Below are positions 5,981 through 8,714 of a stretch of DNA of 8,714 nucleotides, piece by piece (the first letter of the stretch is position 1; the number at the start of each line of letters is the position of its first letter). The notes under the pieces were generated by a model that made no database searches, was not told the DNA's origin, and saw nothing but the letters and a program-made list of their open reading frames with translations. The DNA comes from an uncultured Clostridia bacterium (GTDB lineage Bacteria > Bacillota > Clostridia > TANB77 > CAG-508). Position numbers and translations under genes: made by a program. Location: positions 1 to 8,714 of the forward strand of contig CANQXC010000035.1 in NCBI GenBank assembly GCA_947627785.1, read 5' to 3'.

Positions 5981-7585
5981 ATGAATACAAAATACATATT
6001 TGTAACAGGAGGAGTAGTATCTGGACTAGGGAAAGGAATAACAGCTGCATCACTTGGAAGACTATTAAAAAATAGAGGATATAAAGTAACAATACAAAAA
6101 ATGGATCCATACATAAATATAGACCCAGGAACAATGAGCCCAATAGAACATGGAGAAGTATTTGTAACAGATGATGGAGCAGAAACAGACTTGGATTTAG
6201 GACATTATGAAAGGTTTATAGATGAAAATTTAGGACAAAACTCAAGTGTAACAACAGGGAAAATATATTCATCAGTTATAGAAAAAGAAAGAAGAGGAGA
6301 ATATTTAGGTAAAACTGTACAAGTAATTCCTCATATTACAAATGAGATAAAAGAAAGAATATATAAGTTTGAAAATGATGATATAGATATAGTTATAACA
6401 GAAATTGGCGGAACAATAGGAGATATAGAAGGTTTATCATTTATAGAAGCTATACGTCAAGTTGGAATTGAAAAAGAACCAGAAGATGTTTTATATATAC
6501 ATGTAACATTATTACCATATATAGCAGGCTCAAATGAGTTAAAATCAAAACCAACACAACATTCAGTAAAAGAGTTACAATCTTTAGGTATAAAACCAGA
6601 TATATTAGTATGCCGTTCAGAACTACCCATAGAAGAAAATATGAAAAATAAAATAGCACTATACTGTAATGTAAGACCTGAATGTGTAATACAAAATAAA
6701 ACAGTGGATAATTTATATGCAGTACCATTAATGTTGGAAGAAGAAGGGCTTACAAGGCAAGTATGCAAGCATTTGCATTTAGATAAAATAGAACCCAATA
6801 ATAAAGAATGGGAGGAATTAGTAGATAGAATAAGAAATATAGAAAATAAAAGTGTATCAGTAGCTATTGTTGGTAAATATGTAAAATTAGAAGATTCATA
6901 TTTATCTGTAGCAGAAAGCTTAAGACATAGCGGATTTGAAAACAATGTAAAAGTTGATATTGGATATGTAGATTCAGAAGAAATAACAGAAAAAAATGTA
7001 AAAGAGAAATTAGGAAAATATGATGCGATTTTAGTTCCAGGTGGATTTGGAAACAGGGGAATAGAAGGAAAAATTTCAGCAATAAAATATGCAAGAGAAA
7101 ATAAAGTTCCATTTTTAGGGATATGTTTGGGAATGCAAATGGCAGTTGTTGAATTTGCAAGAGATGTTTTAGGATTAAAAGATGCAAATTCAGAGGAGTT
7201 TGCTCCAGATTCAAAAAATCAAGTAATACATATAATGGATGAGCAAAAAGGTATAGATAAAAAAGGTGGAACAATGAGGTTAGGAAGCTATCCATGTGTT
7301 TTAAAAGAAGGAAGCATAGCACAAAAGTTATATGGAAAATCAGAGACAACAGAAAGACATAGACATAGATTCGAGTATAATAATAGATACAAAGAGCAAA
7401 TGGAAAAAGCAGGACTAATATGTTCGGGAACATCACCAAATGGAAAACTAGTAGAAATTGTTGAAATAAAAGATCATCCATATTTTATAGCAGGACAATT
7501 CCATCCAGAATTTAAATCAAGGCCAAATAGAGCACATCCATTATTTGTTGGATTAGTTAAGGCTGCAAAAGAAAATAGTAAGTAA
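5981..7585 (+). CDS. pyrG: CTP synthase (glutamine-hydrolysing)
   Basis: Converts UTP, ATP and glutamine to CTP, the last step of pyrimidine nucleotide synthesis. The protein has 534 residues, the usual length. The N-terminal synthetase domain (about 1-266) opens with FVTGGVVSGLGKGITAASLG (P-loop Lys18) and carries KMDPYINIDPGTMSPIEHGE, GAETDLDLGHYERF and TEIGGTIGDIE. The C-terminal class I glutamine amidotransferase domain (about 290-530) has PGGFGNRG, the nucleophile Cys382 in GICLGMQ, and His508/Glu510 in QFHPEF. ATG 5981 follows AAGGAGG at good spacing. It is monocistronic by appearance, with its own promoter and a leader terminator suggesting attenuation by CTP. Arginine codons are mainly AGA, with occasional AGG and CGT and no in-frame CGG. 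It appears intact. Confidence 0.97.
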   Translation: MNTKYIFVTGGVVSGLGKGITAASLGRLLKNRGYKVTIQKMDPYINIDPGTMSPIEHGEVFVTDDGAETDLDLGHYERFIDENLGQNSSVTTGKIYSSVIEKERRGEYLGKTVQVIPHITNEIKERIYKFENDDIDIVITEIGGTIGDIEGLSFIEAIRQVGIEKEPEDVLYIHVTLLPYIAGSNELKSKPTQHSVKELQSLGIKPDILVCRSELPIEENMKNKIALYCNVRPECVIQNKTVDNLYAVPLMLEEEGLTRQVCKHLHLDKIEPNNKEWEELVDRIRNIENKSVSVAIVGKYVKLEDSYLSVAESLRHSGFENNVKVDIGYVDSEEITEKNVKEKLGKYDAILVPGGFGNRGIEGKISAIKYARENKVPFLGICLGMQMAVVEFARDVLGLKDANSEEFAPDSKNQVIHIMDEQKGIDKKGGTMRLGSYPCVLKEGSIAQKLYGKSETTERHRHRFEYNNRYKEQMEKAGLICSGTSPNGKLVEIVEIKDHPYFIAGQFHPEFKSRPNRAHPLFVGLVKAAKENSK

Positions 7586-7669
7586 TAAAAAAGAAAAGTT
7601 TACTGGTTAAGAAATCATATTTTCAAAAACTAAATTTTGAACAAAAAATAAAAAAATTTAAAAAAAGTA

Positions 7670-7698
7670 TTGACAGTTTAAGAAAAATGTAGTATTAT
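7670..7698 (+). promoter_or_regulatory. strong promoter of the tRNA operon
   Basis: Perfect -35 TTGACA (7670-7675), 17-base spacer and -10 TATTAT (7693-7698, five of six). This is the best -35 in the window, as expected for a stable-RNA operon. The rest of the pyrG-tRNA gap (7586-7669) is A/T-rich and shows no clear pyrG terminator. Confidence 0.8.
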
Positions 7699-7699
7699 A

Positions 7700-7747
7700 G
7701 AAAAGCAGTTGTTAAAAACGACTGCTTCTATAATTCAAAAGAATTAT
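7700..7747 (+). other. two stem-loops in the tRNA leader
   Basis: First stem: AAGCAGTTG/CGACTGCTT (about 7704-7727, one G-U pair, loop TTAAAAA). Second stem: ATAATTC/GAATTAT (7730-7747) with an AAAA loop. The second ends at the base before tRNA-Lys, so it probably assists 5' processing or folding of the precursor. No U-tract follows, so neither looks like a terminator. Confidence 0.5.
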
Positions 7748-7823
7748 GGGCCATTAGCTCAGGTGGTAGAGCACTTGACTTTTAATCAAGTTGTCCGCAG
7801 TTCGAGTCTGCGATGGCTCACCA
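7748..7823 (+). tRNA. tRNA-Lys (anticodon TTT)
   Basis: A 76-base cloverleaf. Acceptor GGGCCAT pairs with ATGGCTC (one G-U), D-arm TAGCTCAGGTGGTAGAGCA, anticodon stem CTTGA/TCAAG with loop CTTTTAA (anticodon TTT), T-loop TTCGAGT, and encoded CCA at 7821-7823. It is the first gene of a three-tRNA operon. Confidence 0.97.
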
Positions 7824-7831
7824 ATTTTTAA

Positions 7832-7906
7832 GGCCCCGTGGTCAAGCGGTTAAGACATCGCCCTTTCACGGCGGAGACATGGGTTCAATTCCCGTCGGGG
7901 TCACCA
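7832..7906 (+). tRNA. tRNA-Glu (anticodon TTC)
   Basis: A 75-base cloverleaf. Acceptor GGCCCCG pairs with CGGGGTC (one G-U), D-loop GGTCAAGCGGTTAAGAC typical of tRNA-Glu, anticodon loop CTTTCAC (anticodon TTC), T-loop TTCAATT and encoded CCA at 7904-7906. Eight bases separate it from tRNA-Lys, consistent with one precursor. Confidence 0.97.
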
Positions 7907-7917
7907 ATTTAATATAT

Positions 7918-7993
<76 letters not shown>

Positions 7994-7995
7994 AT

Positions 7996-8039
7996 AAAAA
8001 ATAGAAGTTTTGAAATAGTTCTTAACTTTTATTTTTTTT
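7996..8039 (+). terminator. terminator after the tRNA operon
   Basis: AAAAATAGAAGTT (to 8009) pairs with AACTTTTATTTTT (from 8024, one G-U) around a 14-base loop, ending in an eight-T run at 8032-8039. The stem is nearly all A-U, so its strength is uncertain, but it sits right after the last tRNA. Confidence 0.55.
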
Positions 8040-8042
8040 ATA

Positions 8043-8071
8043 TTGTAAAAAGTCAAAAACTATGATATAAG
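8043..8071 (+). promoter_or_regulatory. probable promoter of the flippase gene
   Basis: -35 TTGTAA (8043-8048), 17-base spacer, -10 TATAAG (8066-8071), just before the RBS GAGGGAG (8087-8093). Confidence 0.45.
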
Positions 8072-8096
8072 TAAAAGAAAAAAATAGAGGGAGTTC

Positions 8097-8714
8097 ATGA
8101 GTAAAACAATAAAAAAGAAAAAATCCATGTCATTCATGAAAAATGTCCTAATGCTAATGATAGCACAAGTCCTAATAAAAATACTAGGATTTGCCTATAG
8201 ACTAGTAATAATAAACATAGATGGATTTGGAGACATAGGAAATGGATATTACTCAACAGGATATCAAATATACTCACTACTATTAACCCTATCATCAGTA
8301 GGCATACCAACAGTTATAGCAAAACTTGTATCAGAAAGAGTAGCAATAGGGGACCATAAAGGAGCACACATAATATTTAAAACAGCTCTAAAAATATTTA
8401 CTTTAATTGGAATCATAATGTCTTTAGGGCTATTTTTTGGAGCAAAAGCAATAGCAATACACATAATAAATGTTGAAGGAGTAAAGTACACACTAATGGT
8501 GCTTGCACCAGCAATAATGTTTGTTACAGCAGGATCAGTATTAAGAGGATATTTTGCTGGACTAGGAACAATGAAACCAACAAGTGTTACACAAACTTTA
8601 GAACAATTTTTAAATTGTTTATTAACAATAACATTTGTATATGCAAGCATTGGACAAGACACATCTATTATGGCGGCAGCAGGAAATTTATCAAGTACAG
8701 TAGCAATAATCATA
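8097..8714 (+). CDS. SpoVB/MurJ-like polysaccharide flippase of the MOP superfamily, N-terminal 206 residues
   Basis: Members move lipid-linked sugars across the cytoplasmic membrane for peptidoglycan, spore or capsule synthesis. The protein starts at ATG 8097 after GAGGGAG and runs open to the window edge; full-length members have roughly 500 residues. It has a basic N-terminus (SKTIKKKKS), then about six hydrophobic helices. Family-like sequences are GFAYRLVIINIDGFGDIGNGYYSTGYQIYSLLLTLSSVGIPTVIAKLVSE in outline and, near 165-185, LRGYFAGLGTMKPTSVTQTLEQ, which resembles the SpoVB/MurJ 'RGYFQG..MxPT' region. Whether it is MurJ, SpoVB or another polysaccharide exporter cannot be decided from this part. 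It is monocistronic by appearance, with its own promoter after the tRNA operon. No frameshift or CGG codon is seen in the visible part. Confidence 0.85.
   Translation, partial: MSKTIKKKKSMSFMKNVLMLMIAQVLIKILGFAYRLVIINIDGFGDIGNGYYSTGYQIYSLLLTLSSVGIPTVIAKLVSERVAIGDHKGAHIIFKTALKIFTLIGIIMSLGLFFGAKAIAIHIINVEGVKYTLMVLAPAIMFVTAGSVLRGYFAGLGTMKPTSVTQTLEQFLNCLLTITFVYASIGQDTSIMAAAGNLSSTVAIII

Noticed and set aside
6864..7481. Minus-strand 205-codon hydrophobic open frame.
   Set aside because: It is antisense to the conserved glutaminase half of pyrG; the Leu/Phe richness is what AT-rich lysine/glutamate codons give on the reverse strand.
8264..8713. Minus-strand 149-codon open frame.
   Set aside because: It lies antisense to the flippase gene, which has the RBS, membrane helices and family signatures; the antisense frame is a shadow.

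Overview
The window is very AT-rich, with strong AGGAGG-type ribosome binding sites, AGA-dominated arginine codons and sigma-A-like promoters. This points to a low-GC Firmicute, most likely a gut-type Clostridia lineage; the species cannot be named from the sequence. Gene content is mostly nucleotide metabolism and housekeeping, with the edge of a conjugative element on the left.

Layout. 1-1185 (minus strand): a VirD4/TraG-type coupling ATPase, cut by the window edge, preceded by a translationally coupled candidate small membrane protein and a promoter with a palindrome between -35 and -10. 1186-1450: non-coding junction between the mobile-element genes and the chromosome-like genes. 1451-2403 (+): a DUF1858 CxxC protein and deoD. 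2471-2956 (minus): apt. 3090-5715 (+): one large gene read here as CYTH-HD-CYTH, split into two reading frames by a +1 shift and divergent from apt across a 12-bp-arm palindrome. 5716-5980: a long hairpin/terminator and a pyrG leader with an intrinsic terminator just before the RBS. 5981-7585: pyrG. 7748-7993: tRNA-Lys(TTT), tRNA-Glu(TTC) and tRNA-Thr(TGT), with a strong promoter upstream and a probable terminator downstream. 8097 to the right edge: N-terminal part of a SpoVB/MurJ-like MOP flippase.

Main observation. Two unrelated genes are each broken by a +1 frame change. In both, the most natural join is the same: a serine UCN codon, then an in-frame CGG, then A. Skipping the C of CGG gives Ser-Gly (TCC-C-GGA at 166-160 on the minus strand; TCA-C-GGA at 3618-3624 on the plus strand). 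By eye these are the only two in-frame CGG codons in the window. This suggests that CGG is an unread or 'hungry' codon at which ribosomes shift +1, or that something decodes CGGA as four bases. Pseudogenes or assembly indels are the alternatives.

How the genes may work together. DeoD and Apt are purine salvage enzymes and PyrG makes CTP. The CYTH-HD-CYTH protein combines a dGTPase-like HD core with two triphosphate-binding-type folds, so it fits a nucleotide-triphosphate or polyphosphate hydrolase or regulator, possibly co-controlled with apt through the shared palindrome. That role is inference.
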